Assembly: GCA_017646945.1 (NCBI GenBank)
Contig: JAGCLN010000300.1
Span: forward strand, 1 to 24,069
Direction: 5' to 3'
Length of the DNA stretch: 24,069 nucleotides
Source of the DNA: Clostridia bacterium
GTDB taxonomy: Bacteria; Bacillota; Clostridia; Christensenellales; Borkfalkiaceae
The position numbers and the translations under genes are program-made. Below the pieces are notes generated by a model. The model was not told the DNA's origin. It did no database searches and saw only the letters and a list, made by a program, of their open reading frames with translations. Shown here one piece after another: positions 1-7,084 of the stretch (position 1 is the first letter of the stretch; the number at the start of each line of letters is the position of its first letter).

Positions 1-48
1 GATTAAAAATCTAAATTTTTGAGGTAATTGTTTCATTTTCATAACCAT
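1..48 (-). CDS. 5' end of an unidentified gene (cut by window edge)
   Basis: Just after the aguA stop codon there is an AAGGAG Shine-Dalgarno (53-58), followed by an open frame that runs off the window edge. The first ATG (46-48) lies 4 nt from the Shine-Dalgarno and an in-frame ATG at 40-42 lies 10 nt from it, so the start could be either. The visible peptide reads MVMKMKQLPQKFRFLI. That is too short to assign a family. Its 12-nt distance from aguA implies co-transcription, so a role in agmatine or polyamine metabolism is plausible, but this is inferred from context only. Confidence 0.55.
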   Translation of the reverse strand, partial: MVMKMKQLPQKFRFLI

Positions 49-60
49 TTTTCTCCTTGG

Positions 61-1071
61 TTAATAGTTTTTAGTTATACAATGTAATCCACCGCCACCC
101 AAAACAATTTCTCGCGACGGGAATTGTATTATTTCTCTATCATTAAACTCAGCAGTAAAAATTTTAACCACCTCGTCATCTAAATCACAGTCAAACGAAG
201 GAACTATTACTGCGCCGTTAGCAAAAATAAAGTTTATGTAGCTTGGCTGTATTTGTTCGCCTTCAAACCTTTCTTTACTACCCAAAAGCATTTCTAATCC
301 CACGCAATCATCTTCCGTACGGATAAATGGACTTGGCAATGGAACTTTTACAATTTTAAATTTTTCACCATTAGCGCCCACTTCGTTTTGCAAGGTTTTA
401 TACGCGCTACGCACCACTTCGTACTGTGGGTGATTTGCGTTATCAGTCCACGCAAGTAAAATCGTGTTTTCGTTTGCAAACGCCACTAGATTATCTATAT
501 GACCGCCCGTTTCATCGTAATTTAACCCACGCTCTATAAAGATAACTTTTTTTACGTTTAACGCTTCTTTTAATATTGCTTCCGCTTCTAACTTTGACAA
601 ATTAGGGTTTCTATTTGGATTTACCACCGTTCGCTCTATGCATATTAAAGTTCCGTTACCATTAGTGAGAATATTTCCACCTTCAATAATTAAAGGATAT
701 TCTTTAATGGTTTTACCAACGATTTTTCCCATTTGTTCTGGAACAGTTGCGTCTAGAGACCAATCGCTATACAACCCTTCTTGTCCGCCCCAAGCATTAA
801 ATTGAAATTTTACAAAGTGGTTTCCTACGGGAACGACACCGCTATCTCTTATCCAAATATCGTTATAGTCCATAGTTGCGATATCAACGCCGTCAATCGG
901 GTCTAACCGAACGCTTGAATCTACGCCTAAAACAACCCTTTCGTGCCTTGATAAAATTTTGGCAAGCGACACAATCGTTTGCGCAATAGGTTTAGCACCT
1001 TTGCGCCACACGTCAGTACGCAAAGGATACAATAAAAAAGTTCCTTCGTGCACGTTGAAATCAGCTTTCAT
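61..1071 (-). CDS. aguA: Agmatine deiminase
   Basis: Cytoplasmic enzyme of the guanidino-modifying superfamily. It hydrolyses agmatine to N-carbamoylputrescine and ammonia on the arginine-decarboxylase route to putrescine. The 336 residues are close to the usual family length. Visible family motifs are WIRDSG (about 73-78), EGGN (130-133), ETGGHIDN (187-194, with the catalytic His) and the C-terminal GGGGLHCIT with the nucleophile Cys331. The ATG at 1069-1071 follows a weak GGGTGG ribosome site. The gene has its own promoter (1118-1147) and lies downstream of the potABCD terminator. It shares strand and theme with the spermidine/putrescine transporter and the XRE-cupin regulator. An N-carbamoylputrescine amidase is not seen in the window but could lie past the edge. 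Confidence 0.95.
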   Translation of the reverse strand: MKADFNVHEGTFLLYPLRTDVWRKGAKPIAQTIVSLAKILSRHERVVLGVDSSVRLDPIDGVDIATMDYNDIWIRDSGVVPVGNHFVKFQFNAWGGQEGLYSDWSLDATVPEQMGKIVGKTIKEYPLIIEGGNILTNGNGTLICIERTVVNPNRNPNLSKLEAEAILKEALNVKKVIFIERGLNYDETGGHIDNLVAFANENTILLAWTDNANHPQYEVVRSAYKTLQNEVGANGEKFKIVKVPLPSPFIRTEDDCVGLEMLLGSKERFEGEQIQPSYINFIFANGAVIVPSFDCDLDDEVVKIFTAEFNDREIIQFPSREIVLGGGGLHCITKNY

Positions 1072-1081
1072 TTTCCACCCT

Positions 1082-1098
1082 TAAAACAAATTGTTTTA
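1082..1098. promoter_or_regulatory. 17-bp palindrome in the aguA leader (candidate operator)
   Basis: TAAAACAAATTGTTTTA is a perfect palindrome around a single central base. It lies between the predicted aguA transcription start (about 1111) and the ATG (1071). Its half-site (AAACAA/TTGTTT) resembles the arms of the inverted repeat over the XRE-cupin promoter at 6959-6979, but the arms are arranged the opposite way round. It could be a binding site for that regulator. AT-rich composition makes chance palindromes fairly likely. Confidence 0.4.
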
Positions 1099-1117
1099 CA
1101 AAATTATATACAAAATC

Positions 1118-1147
1118 ATTGTACCACACTATTAACCATTTAGTCAA
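1118..1147 (-). promoter_or_regulatory. aguA promoter (SigA-type)
   Basis: Minus-strand -35 TTGACT (1142-1147) and -10 TACAAT (1118-1123) are separated by 18 bp. The TGG just upstream of the -10 gives an extended -10 element. The predicted start near 1111 leaves a leader of about 40 nt before the aguA ATG. Confidence 0.75.
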
Positions 1148-1230
1148 TGCTATAATTAAATTTATCATAAAACCGTAAAATAATAGCGAAACTTTAATTA
1201 TTATTGATTGTTTTGCCGAAATTTTGCATA

Positions 1231-1263
1231 AAAAATCCCGATGGAAGACCATCGGGATTTTTT
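1231..1263 (-). terminator. Intrinsic terminator after potD
   Basis: A perfect 14-bp stem (1231-1244 with 1249-1262) closes an AAGA/TCTT loop and ends in a T tract on either strand. It starts 7 bp after the potD stop codon and separates the potABCD transcript from the aguA promoter. Confidence 0.9.
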
Positions 1264-1269
1264 GTTTTA

Positions 1270-3000
1270 TTAGTGGTTTATAATCTCGCGTTTAACCAAA
1301 GTTAATCGCTTGCTTTTGCGTTTAACGTGAAAGTGAACGCCCTTCTTGTTAAGATAAGAAAGTATAGGTATAAGTATGAGCGCAAGAACTATTATCCCAA
1401 CAATCATTATCATAAGCCAAGTGGGGATTGCTGAAACCTTAACTTCATCCCACATATCGTTTAAGCGCGCCATTTCTTCATCGGGGAAGTCTTTCATTAT
1501 AGCGCAACGCATAACCGTTTCTTTCGTGGGGTATTGAGTTTCAAGCTGACGGCCTAAAGTGTCCGTCCAGATAAACATTTCACCATCGTCGTCGTAAGTG
1601 TTTAAAAGGAAAGATACGTCGTAATTGTAAACGTAAACGTCAAAATCTTCTTCAAATCCTATGATAAATTCATCTTTATCATCGTAAATAGGGTATTTTA
1701 TGTTCTTTACGGTCAACGCGTGATAGCCCGTTTCTTCATCAACGCCTTCGTCTATATATTCAATACCTTCGGTAAAGATTTCTTCGTCGATAAGGTCTTG
1801 AAGATAATATTCGTAGTACGCAATACCAGTTTCTTCGTCAACGTAATCAGCACCTTCAACGTCATCAGTTTCAATAAGGGTGTAAACACCGTACCACTCG
1901 ATAGCGTTTTCGTGCATATCCGCGCCTGCTACTACGGGGGTGTAACCGATATAGTTCATATTAACCTTAGCGTTTTCAGGGTCGGCTAAGAAGTTGATAA
2001 ACTCTTGCGCGTACAATACGTTTGCACCCTTGGGCATAACCCAACCGTCAAACCAAATGTTACTACCCTCTTCGGGAACGGCGTAGAAAAGTTCCGTGCC
2101 TGCTTCATCGGCAATATCTAAAGTGTAAACGGCATCGCCACTCCAAGCAAAGTTGATTGCAATTTTGCCTGACGCCATATCGCGCTTACCACTATCAACT
2201 TCAAAGCCGTAAACGTTGCCTTTAAGGTCGATAAGTTCTTCGGTAACCATTTGCACGGTTTCAGGGTCGGTGCGGTTGAAGATTGCTATTAATCTTTCTT
2301 GATATTCTTCATCGGTGAATTCACCCGCTTTCCATTTAAGACCAAGCGTAGTAAGTTCATCGGCGCAAACTTTACCGATAGCGAGCGCGTAAGTATCCCT
2401 AATACTATCTTTTATAGTACCTAAGTTTTTAGAATAGGTTTTCCACGGAAAATCCCAATGCGATTCATCGCCCGATTGATATTCACCACCCGAGTTTCTT
2501 TCCAAAACTTCGGGGTTGTAAACGAAGCCCATAGTGCCGTACATATAACCGCAGGCGTAGTCCGTCCAACCGTTTCTATCAAAAAGGTCAAGGATATATT
2601 TTGAAGAATAAGTATCGTAGTTATCAAGGTTGCCAAGCGACCTATCCAACTTTTCAAGCATGCCTTCCCTAATCATTTTTTGAATCATATAGTCGGAAGG
2701 GCAAACTAAATCGTAACCGTAATCATAACCGTTTTCAGTTTCTTCTTTTGAAAGTTGAAGTTCGTTATACATATTCTCGTTCGTGCCGAAAGTAGAATAG
2801 TTAACTTTAACTTTCACGCCGTATTTTTCGCTTGCATAATCTTCAAATTCCGCAATTAAATCGGCGTTTTCATCTTTACAAATATAATCTTCCCAGTTGT
2901 AAACGTTAAGTTCAATAACTTCTTCCCTTGAACAACCCGTAAAGGAAAAAAGCGATAAAAACATTACGAGCGCAACGCTCAAATTAATTATTTTTCTCAT
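1270..3000 (-). CDS. potD: Spermidine/putrescine ABC transporter substrate-binding lipoprotein, with C-terminal membrane anchor
   Basis: Extracytoplasmic polyamine-binding component of the PotABCD importer. The N-terminus is a signal peptide with lipobox FTGC (lipidated Cys23), then the PotD-type beginning NVYNWEDYI (about 32-40). Later PotD-like segments include FAWSGDA (284-290) and WFDGWVMPKGA (316-326). The protein has 576 residues against roughly 350 for typical PotD. Much of the excess is an Asp/Glu-rich stretch at about 372-475. The C-terminus has a clear transmembrane helix (about 526-550) followed by a Lys/Arg/His-rich tail, so the protein could be tethered by both lipid and helix. 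A good AAGGAG precedes the ATG. The start overlaps the potC stop by 4 nt (ATGA). Confidence 0.93.
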   Translation of the reverse strand: MRKIINLSVALVMFLSLFSFTGCSREEVIELNVYNWEDYICKDENADLIAEFEDYASEKYGVKVKVNYSTFGTNENMYNELQLSKEETENGYDYGYDLVCPSDYMIQKMIREGMLEKLDRSLGNLDNYDTYSSKYILDLFDRNGWTDYACGYMYGTMGFVYNPEVLERNSGGEYQSGDESHWDFPWKTYSKNLGTIKDSIRDTYALAIGKVCADELTTLGLKWKAGEFTDEEYQERLIAIFNRTDPETVQMVTEELIDLKGNVYGFEVDSGKRDMASGKIAINFAWSGDAVYTLDIADEAGTELFYAVPEEGSNIWFDGWVMPKGANVLYAQEFINFLADPENAKVNMNYIGYTPVVAGADMHENAIEWYGVYTLIETDDVEGADYVDEETGIAYYEYYLQDLIDEEIFTEGIEYIDEGVDEETGYHALTVKNIKYPIYDDKDEFIIGFEEDFDVYVYNYDVSFLLNTYDDDGEMFIWTDTLGRQLETQYPTKETVMRCAIMKDFPDEEMARLNDMWDEVKVSAIPTWLMIMIVGIIVLALILIPILSYLNKKGVHFHVKRKSKRLTLVKREIINH

Positions 3001-3800
3001 TTTTTCTCCTTTTTAGCAGACTTTCTGCTCGAAATAACGTACCTTATAACGACAAAGCAAATCATAAACACGAAGATAATCGTTGAAAGGGCGCGGAGCG
3101 CGGGTACGGAAGAACTCTTACCACCACGAGCGTACGCATCGAACACGTAGGTCGAGATAGTATCGAAAGTTGCAGGTTTTGTAAAGGTAGTAATAATATA
3201 ATCGTCAAGCGAAAGGTTGATTGCAAGAAGGAAACCCGATAAAATACCCGGTAAAATTTCAGGAATAATAACGCTGAAAAGGGCTTTCGTTGGGGTTGCG
3301 CCAAGGTCGAGCGCGGCTTCGTACAAGTTGTTATCCATTTGCTTGAGTTTGGGCATTACCGATAACACAACGAACGGGAAAGTGAGAACGATATGGCCGA
3401 TTAAAAGCGATGCGTAACTCCTGCCGAAAGCAAACATTGTGCAAACGAGCGCAATTGAAATAGCCGTAACGATTTCCGCATTGATAATGGGAATTTGGGT
3501 TGCGCCGTTCATTATGCCCCTTGCTTTTTGCCTACTATAAAACATACCGATAGCACCGATAGTTCCAAGCACGGAAGAAAGCGTTGCCGATACGATTGCA
3601 AGCACGAAGGTGTTTGCAACGGTGGTCATAATATCGCCGTTTTGAATAAGTTCGCCGTAGAGTGAAAAACCCCACTCGTCAGACCAAATACCGATTTCTC
3701 TACTCATATTGAAACTGTACGCAACGAGAAGTAAAATAGGTGCGTACAAAATCAATAAGATAAGCACAACGTAACCGCCGGAGAATAATTTTTTTACCAT
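2997..3800 (-). CDS. potC: Spermidine/putrescine ABC transporter permease PotC
   Basis: Inner-membrane permease of the polyamine importer, 267 residues, the usual size. It has about six hydrophobic segments, the first at about 10-30. The cytoplasmic EAA loop reads EAALDLGATP (161-170), which docks on the PotA ATPase. The ATG is preceded by an AAGGGGG site. It overlaps the end of potB by 7 nt and the start of potD by 4 nt, so translation is probably coupled. Order downstream of potB and sequence style support PotC rather than PotB. Confidence 0.93.
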   Translation of the reverse strand: MVKKLFSGGYVVLILLILYAPILLLVAYSFNMSREIGIWSDEWGFSLYGELIQNGDIMTTVANTFVLAIVSATLSSVLGTIGAIGMFYSRQKARGIMNGATQIPIINAEIVTAISIALVCTMFAFGRSYASLLIGHIVLTFPFVVLSVMPKLKQMDNNLYEAALDLGATPTKALFSVIIPEILPGILSGFLLAINLSLDDYIITTFTKPATFDTISTYVFDAYARGGKSSSVPALRALSTIIFVFMICFVVIRYVISSRKSAKKEKK

Positions 3801-4636
3801 AATCCATTCCCCCTTGCAGCAGTATCGTCATCTGAGAACTTGTTAGTTATCCACATGGTTATAAAGATTATTACTAAAAGTACCATCGCAATCGCCGAGC
3901 CCGCGTGCCAGTTGAACACGGTTGAAAATTGCGATTCTATAACCTTACCTATAATCGTTACGTTACCGTTACCTAAGGTATCGGACACAACGTAACTCGT
4001 AGTAGTTGGTAAAAGCACCATAGTAACCGCGCTAACGATACCGGGAACGGTAAGTGGAAGAGTTACTCTTAAAAAGGTATTTGCAGGGCGAGCGCCAAGG
4101 TCTGCGCTTGCTTCAATTAAACTCTTGTCGAGTTTAATCATAACGGTATACAAGGGTAAAATTGTAAAGGGCAAGTAGTCGTAAACCATACCGATAACGG
4201 TGTTTACGAAACTTAACTTGTTACTGTTATACATACCGATAGCAAACAATAATTCTTTCATAGCGGCGGTGCGTAAAACGAAGTTTATCCACATAGGTAA
4301 AATAAACAATATTAAAAGCACACCGTTTTTATTAAGTTTGCTCTTTGATAAAATGTAAGCGAGCGGATATGAAATAATCAAGCAAAGCGCCGTAGTTACT
4401 ATCGCCAAGCCAAAACTTATAAAAAGTACCCTTATGTTAGAACCTTTTGAGAAAAATTCTATAAAGTTTTCAAGCGTTAATGAAACTTTTACGCCCGATA
4501 AAGTTATGTAGCCGTTCGGGTCTACTTTTGTAAAAGCATACAAGATAATAAGCACGAGCGGAAATACTACGAACAGCGTTAAAAACAACGCGTAAGGTAT
4601 CCCCAAGTGCTTTCTCGAAAAGCGGAAAGACTTCAT
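3794..4636 (-). CDS. potB: Spermidine/putrescine ABC transporter permease PotB
   Basis: Second inner-membrane permease of the importer, 280 residues. It has a long first hydrophobic helix (about 13-35), further membrane segments, and the EAA loop EASADLGARP (175-184) for contact with PotA. The start codon shares one base with the potA stop (TAATG) and has a GGAGG site inside the potA 3' end, which points to translational coupling. Expressed as part of potABCD. Confidence 0.93.
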   Translation of the reverse strand: MKSFRFSRKHLGIPYALFLTLFVVFPLVLIILYAFTKVDPNGYITLSGVKVSLTLENFIEFFSKGSNIRVLFISFGLAIVTTALCLIISYPLAYILSKSKLNKNGVLLILFILPMWINFVLRTAAMKELLFAIGMYNSNKLSFVNTVIGMVYDYLPFTILPLYTVMIKLDKSLIEASADLGARPANTFLRVTLPLTVPGIVSAVTMVLLPTTTSYVVSDTLGNGNVTIIGKVIESQFSTVFNWHAGSAIAMVLLVIIFITMWITNKFSDDDTAARGNGLW

Positions 4637-6156
4637 TATTTTTTATCCTCCGTTTTGAGTTTAAGTTTAATTTTATCTTTGGGAATTTTTACCGATACTC
4701 TATCGTTTTCGTTCCAAACGTATTCGGTATCGCAAACGAAATCTTCTTCTTCATCGTCAGTTCTAATAATGATTTGATAGTGGTCGCCTTTATATACGAT
4801 TGAAATGATTGAACCGCAGGCGTCACCGTCTTCATCGTTATCGATAATTTCAATATCTTTAAGGCCTACTTCTACCCTAACGTCAACGTCGGCAAGATCA
4901 ATCTTTTCGCCTTCGGCGGTAATGAGATAACCTTCTTCGTCAAGGTGAGAGTTTTCGTAAAGTTGAGTAACGTCACACTCAAACTCACCGTCGGCAAACC
5001 AAACTTTGTTGTCCTTAGTGATATAGCCGTCGTATACGTTAGAAACGAATTCTTTGTGCATTATGTGAATATCTTGCGGGGCAATAGAAATCCACACCTT
5101 TTCGCCAACGGCGTAACCCTTAGTCGATTGAATAACCACTTCTGACCTACCTACCATCATAGTCATTTGATAGTGAACGCCTTTGAAAATGCAAGAAGAA
5201 ATAGTACCCGATACCATACCCTTTTCTTCCTTTACGATTTTAACGTCTTCGGGGCGAACAACAACGTCGACTTTTTCGTTCTTTTCAAAATCGTCAACGC
5301 AGTCGAACACTTTGTTAATAAACCTAACTTTCTTTTCGCCTACTACGGTACCGCTGAAAATATTACTTTCGCCGATAAAGTCTGCAACGAAAGAGTTAAC
5401 GGGTTCGTTATAAATATCTTGCGGAGTGCCGATTTGTTGAATTTTACCGTCTTTCATAACAACAACGGTGTCACTCATAGTAAGCGCTTCTTCTTGGTCG
5501 TGAGTAACGTAGATAAAGGTTATGCCGAGTTTTTTGTGCATTTCTTTAAGTTCGAGTTGCATATCCTTTCTCATCTTTAAGTCGAGCGCACCCAAAGGCT
5601 CGTCTAAAAGCAAGATTTCAGGCTCGTTTACAATCGCCCTTGCGATTGCAATACGTTGTTGTTGACCACCTGATAAAGTGGTAACGCTCCTCTTTTCAAA
5701 CTCTTCAAGGTCAACTATTTTAAGCGCGCGTGAAACCTTATCGTCAATCTCTTTCTTAGAGAGTTTTTCGATTTTTTCTACCGTTTTACCGTTTTTATCA
5801 ACGTAGGTCGCCTTAACTCTTTTAAGTTTTAAACCGTACGCAATATTTTCATATACGTTTAAATGGGGGAAAAGCGCATAGCGTTGGAACACCGTGTTTA
5901 CGGGGCGCTTATGCGGTGGAAGATTAGTTATATCCTTGCCGTTAAGCATAATTTTACCCGTGGTTGGAAGTTCAAAACCCGCTATCATTCTAAGCGTTGT
6001 TGTCTTACCGCAACCGGAAGGTCCTAAAAAGGTAATAAACTCACCCTTTCTAACGTACAAGTTAACGTTTTCTACCGCTAACGTTCCGTCATACTCTTTT
6101 GAAACGCCGGTAAGTTCTATTATTTTTTGCTTGCTCATAGTTTTTTCTATAGCCAT
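4636..6156 (-). CDS. potA: Spermidine/putrescine ABC transporter ATPase, with extended duplicated TOBE region
   Basis: ATP-hydrolysing subunit that powers polyamine uptake. It has Walker A GPSGCGKT (45-52), a Q-loop at about 91, signature LSGGQQQ (161-167), Walker B ILLLDEP (181-187) and switch His219. PotA proteins are usually about 350-380 residues; this one has 506. A TOBE-type segment at about 298-364 contains the pattern G-x-I-x4-FKG-x-HYQ. A second segment at about 427-495 repeats it (GSIISIVYKGDHYQ), so the regulatory domain looks duplicated. There is also a basic insert of about 20 residues near 113-135. The ATG has an AAGGAG site 9 nt upstream. Upstream lie a 238-bp gap with a long foldback element and then the XRE-cupin regulator. 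No clear promoter is seen in that gap, so transcription from the regulator's promoter is likely. Confidence 0.95.
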   Translation of the reverse strand: MAIEKTMSKQKIIELTGVSKEYDGTLAVENVNLYVRKGEFITFLGPSGCGKTTTLRMIAGFELPTTGKIMLNGKDITNLPPHKRPVNTVFQRYALFPHLNVYENIAYGLKLKRVKATYVDKNGKTVEKIEKLSKKEIDDKVSRALKIVDLEEFEKRSVTTLSGGQQQRIAIARAIVNEPEILLLDEPLGALDLKMRKDMQLELKEMHKKLGITFIYVTHDQEEALTMSDTVVVMKDGKIQQIGTPQDIYNEPVNSFVADFIGESNIFSGTVVGEKKVRFINKVFDCVDDFEKNEKVDVVVRPEDVKIVKEEKGMVSGTISSCIFKGVHYQMTMMVGRSEVVIQSTKGYAVGEKVWISIAPQDIHIMHKEFVSNVYDGYITKDNKVWFADGEFECDVTQLYENSHLDEEGYLITAEGEKIDLADVDVRVEVGLKDIEIIDNDEDGDACGSIISIVYKGDHYQIIIRTDDEEEDFVCDTEYVWNENDRVSVKIPKDKIKLKLKTEDKK

Positions 6157-6232
6157 AATCTTTTTCTCCTTAAGAGTGTTTTTCTTTTTGTGTTTCCAAG
6201 TTTGCTTAGTAAAGTAAAAGTATCTTACCCAA

Positions 6233-6392
6233 GGGTGAAATTAATCGCGAGATTGATGCAAAAGGTCGGTTCAGTCACAAGTAATTCAAGGCAAACCCCG
6301 AAGGGAATACTCTTTGTATTGCCGAGTGGGTTTAACAAAGAATTACGAAGTGAATCAACCGAACTTTATCAATCGAGCGGTTAATTGAACCC
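6233..6392. other. 160-bp imperfect foldback element between the XRE regulator and potA
   Basis: The ends (GGGT at 6233-6236 and ACCC at 6389-6392) pair, and a nearly continuous helix of about 55 base pairs runs inward to an apical hairpin (6304-6310 with 6316-6323, loop TCTTT). Read on the plus strand, interruptions include two tandem GA/GA mismatches (6237-6238 with 6387-6388; 6249-6250 with 6375-6376), single G.A mismatches (6265/6363, 6274/6354) and a G.U pair (6245/6380). The minus strand would instead have T.C mismatches and an A.C. It may be a structured RNA or a foldback mobile element. No good plus-strand promoter is visible. It begins 2 nt after the stop codon of the regulator gene. 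No coding potential is credible. Confidence 0.7.
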
Positions 6393-6394
6393 TA

Positions 6395-6928
6395 CTAAAA
6401 AGTTGGTGGGGAAGATATCCAAAGAAACTTCGCCGTTTTTTCTTTAACGTTTATTATGTAATGGGACTTTGCAGAAGTATAATAAAAACTCTCTCCCTTC
6501 TTGCAAACGTACTTCTTCTTACCAAGATGAATTACTATTTCACCTTCTAAAACGTAGCCGAATTCTTCGCCTTCGTGCGGAACGTCTTCTTCCGTTGCCG
6601 AGTTCTTGCTAAGTTCGACGATAACGGGTTCCATACTGTTTTTTTGCGCGTTTGGAACTAACCAGTTAAGAAGCATTGATTCCGTCTTCTTCTCAATAAA
6701 GTCCTTTTCCGTAAAGACAATCTTCTCGTCTTCTTCTTCACTAAAAAAGTCTTTAAGGTTCGTGCCGAGCGCGGAAAGAATATCTATAAGCGTTGCAATC
6801 GAAGGGCTCGTCAAGTCGTTTTCCAGTTGCGAAATGTAACCTTTAGTAAGTTCACACCTGTTCGCCAACTCTTCTTGCGTAAACTCGCATTGAAGCCTTA
6901 ACTCTTTTATTTTATCGCCAAGTACCAT
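6395..6928 (-). CDS. XRE-family regulator with C-terminal cupin domain (PuuR-like)
   Basis: DNA-binding regulator of 177 residues. Residues about 5-60 form an XRE helix-turn-helix (EEL..RCELTKGYISQLEN region, about 19-37). Residues about 105-172 form a cupin barrel (HEGEEFGYVLEGEIVIHLG, then the KKGESFYY turn). This architecture is that of PuuR and related polyamine-responsive regulators, in which the cupin is thought to sense a small ligand. Its position directly upstream of potABCD supports control of polyamine uptake and probably of its own gene. The ATG follows only a weak GGGT site. It has a near-consensus promoter with an inverted repeat over the predicted start. PuuR function itself is inferred. 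Confidence 0.88.
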   Translation of the reverse strand: MVLGDKIKELRLQCEFTQEELANRCELTKGYISQLENDLTSPSIATLIDILSALGTNLKDFFSEEEDEKIVFTEKDFIEKKTESMLLNWLVPNAQKNSMEPVIVELSKNSATEEDVPHEGEEFGYVLEGEIVIHLGKKKYVCKKGESFYYTSAKSHYIINVKEKTAKFLWISSPPTF

Positions 6929-6950
6929 AATTTTACCCGTTTTATAACAT

Positions 6951-6979
6951 TAAACTTTTTGTTTAGCAATAGTAAACAA
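6951..6979. promoter_or_regulatory. Candidate operator over the regulator's transcription start
   Basis: TTGTTTA (6959-6965) and TAAACAA (6973-6979) form a perfect 7-bp inverted repeat with a 7-nt spacer. A further TAAAC (6951-6955) forms a second, shorter inverted repeat with GTTTA at 6961-6965. The predicted transcription start (about 6977) lies inside this block, so a bound protein would block initiation. Autoregulation by the XRE-cupin protein is the simplest reading. Confidence 0.55.
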
Positions 6980-6983
6980 GATA

Positions 6984-7012
6984 ATAATATCAATACCGAA
7001 CTTTCTTGTCAA
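6984..7012 (-). promoter_or_regulatory. Promoter of the XRE-cupin regulator (and likely potABCD)
   Basis: Minus-strand -35 TTGACA (7007-7012), exact consensus, and -10 TATTAT (6984-6989) are separated by 17 bp. Since no strong promoter is visible between the regulator and potA, this may drive the five-gene unit. Confidence 0.82.
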
Positions 7013-7054
7013 TAAATTTTATATATATTTTTAAAAAAATATAAAGTAAAAAGA

Positions 7055-7082
7055 AAAAACCCTTGCAAAGCCAAGGGTTTTT
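7055..7082 (-). terminator. Intrinsic terminator after the VTT-acyltransferase gene
   Basis: An 11-bp stem AAAAACCCTTG (7055-7065) pairs with CAAGGGTTTTT (7072-7082) across a 6-nt loop, with a T-rich tail in the minus direction. It lies 2 bp past the stop codon of the gene ending at 7085. Confidence 0.9.
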
Positions 7083-7084
7083 CG

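Noticed and set aside
1061..1252. Minus-strand 63-aa open frame between potD and aguA
   Set aside because: It runs across the potD terminator and the aguA promoter, has no family features and no Shine-Dalgarno.
6127..6384. Plus-strand 85-aa open frame over the potA start and the foldback element
   Set aside because: It spans the potA gene start and the palindrome and has low-complexity composition without any recognisable domain.
6233..6392. Integron attC site
   Set aside because: The placement after a stop codon and the imperfect palindrome fit, but neither end carries the RYYYAAC/GTTRRRY core, there is no integrase and the genes are not cassette-like. The same holds for 10953-11080.
6157..6394. 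Polyamine or other known riboswitch ahead of potA
   Set aside because: I recognise no known aptamer motif, and the mismatch pattern favours the strand opposite to potA.
6233..6395. REP element linked to a RAYT transposase
   Set aside because: A GTAG borders it on the minus strand (6392-6395), but the element is much longer than REPs, has no second copy of the same sequence here, and no transposase is present.
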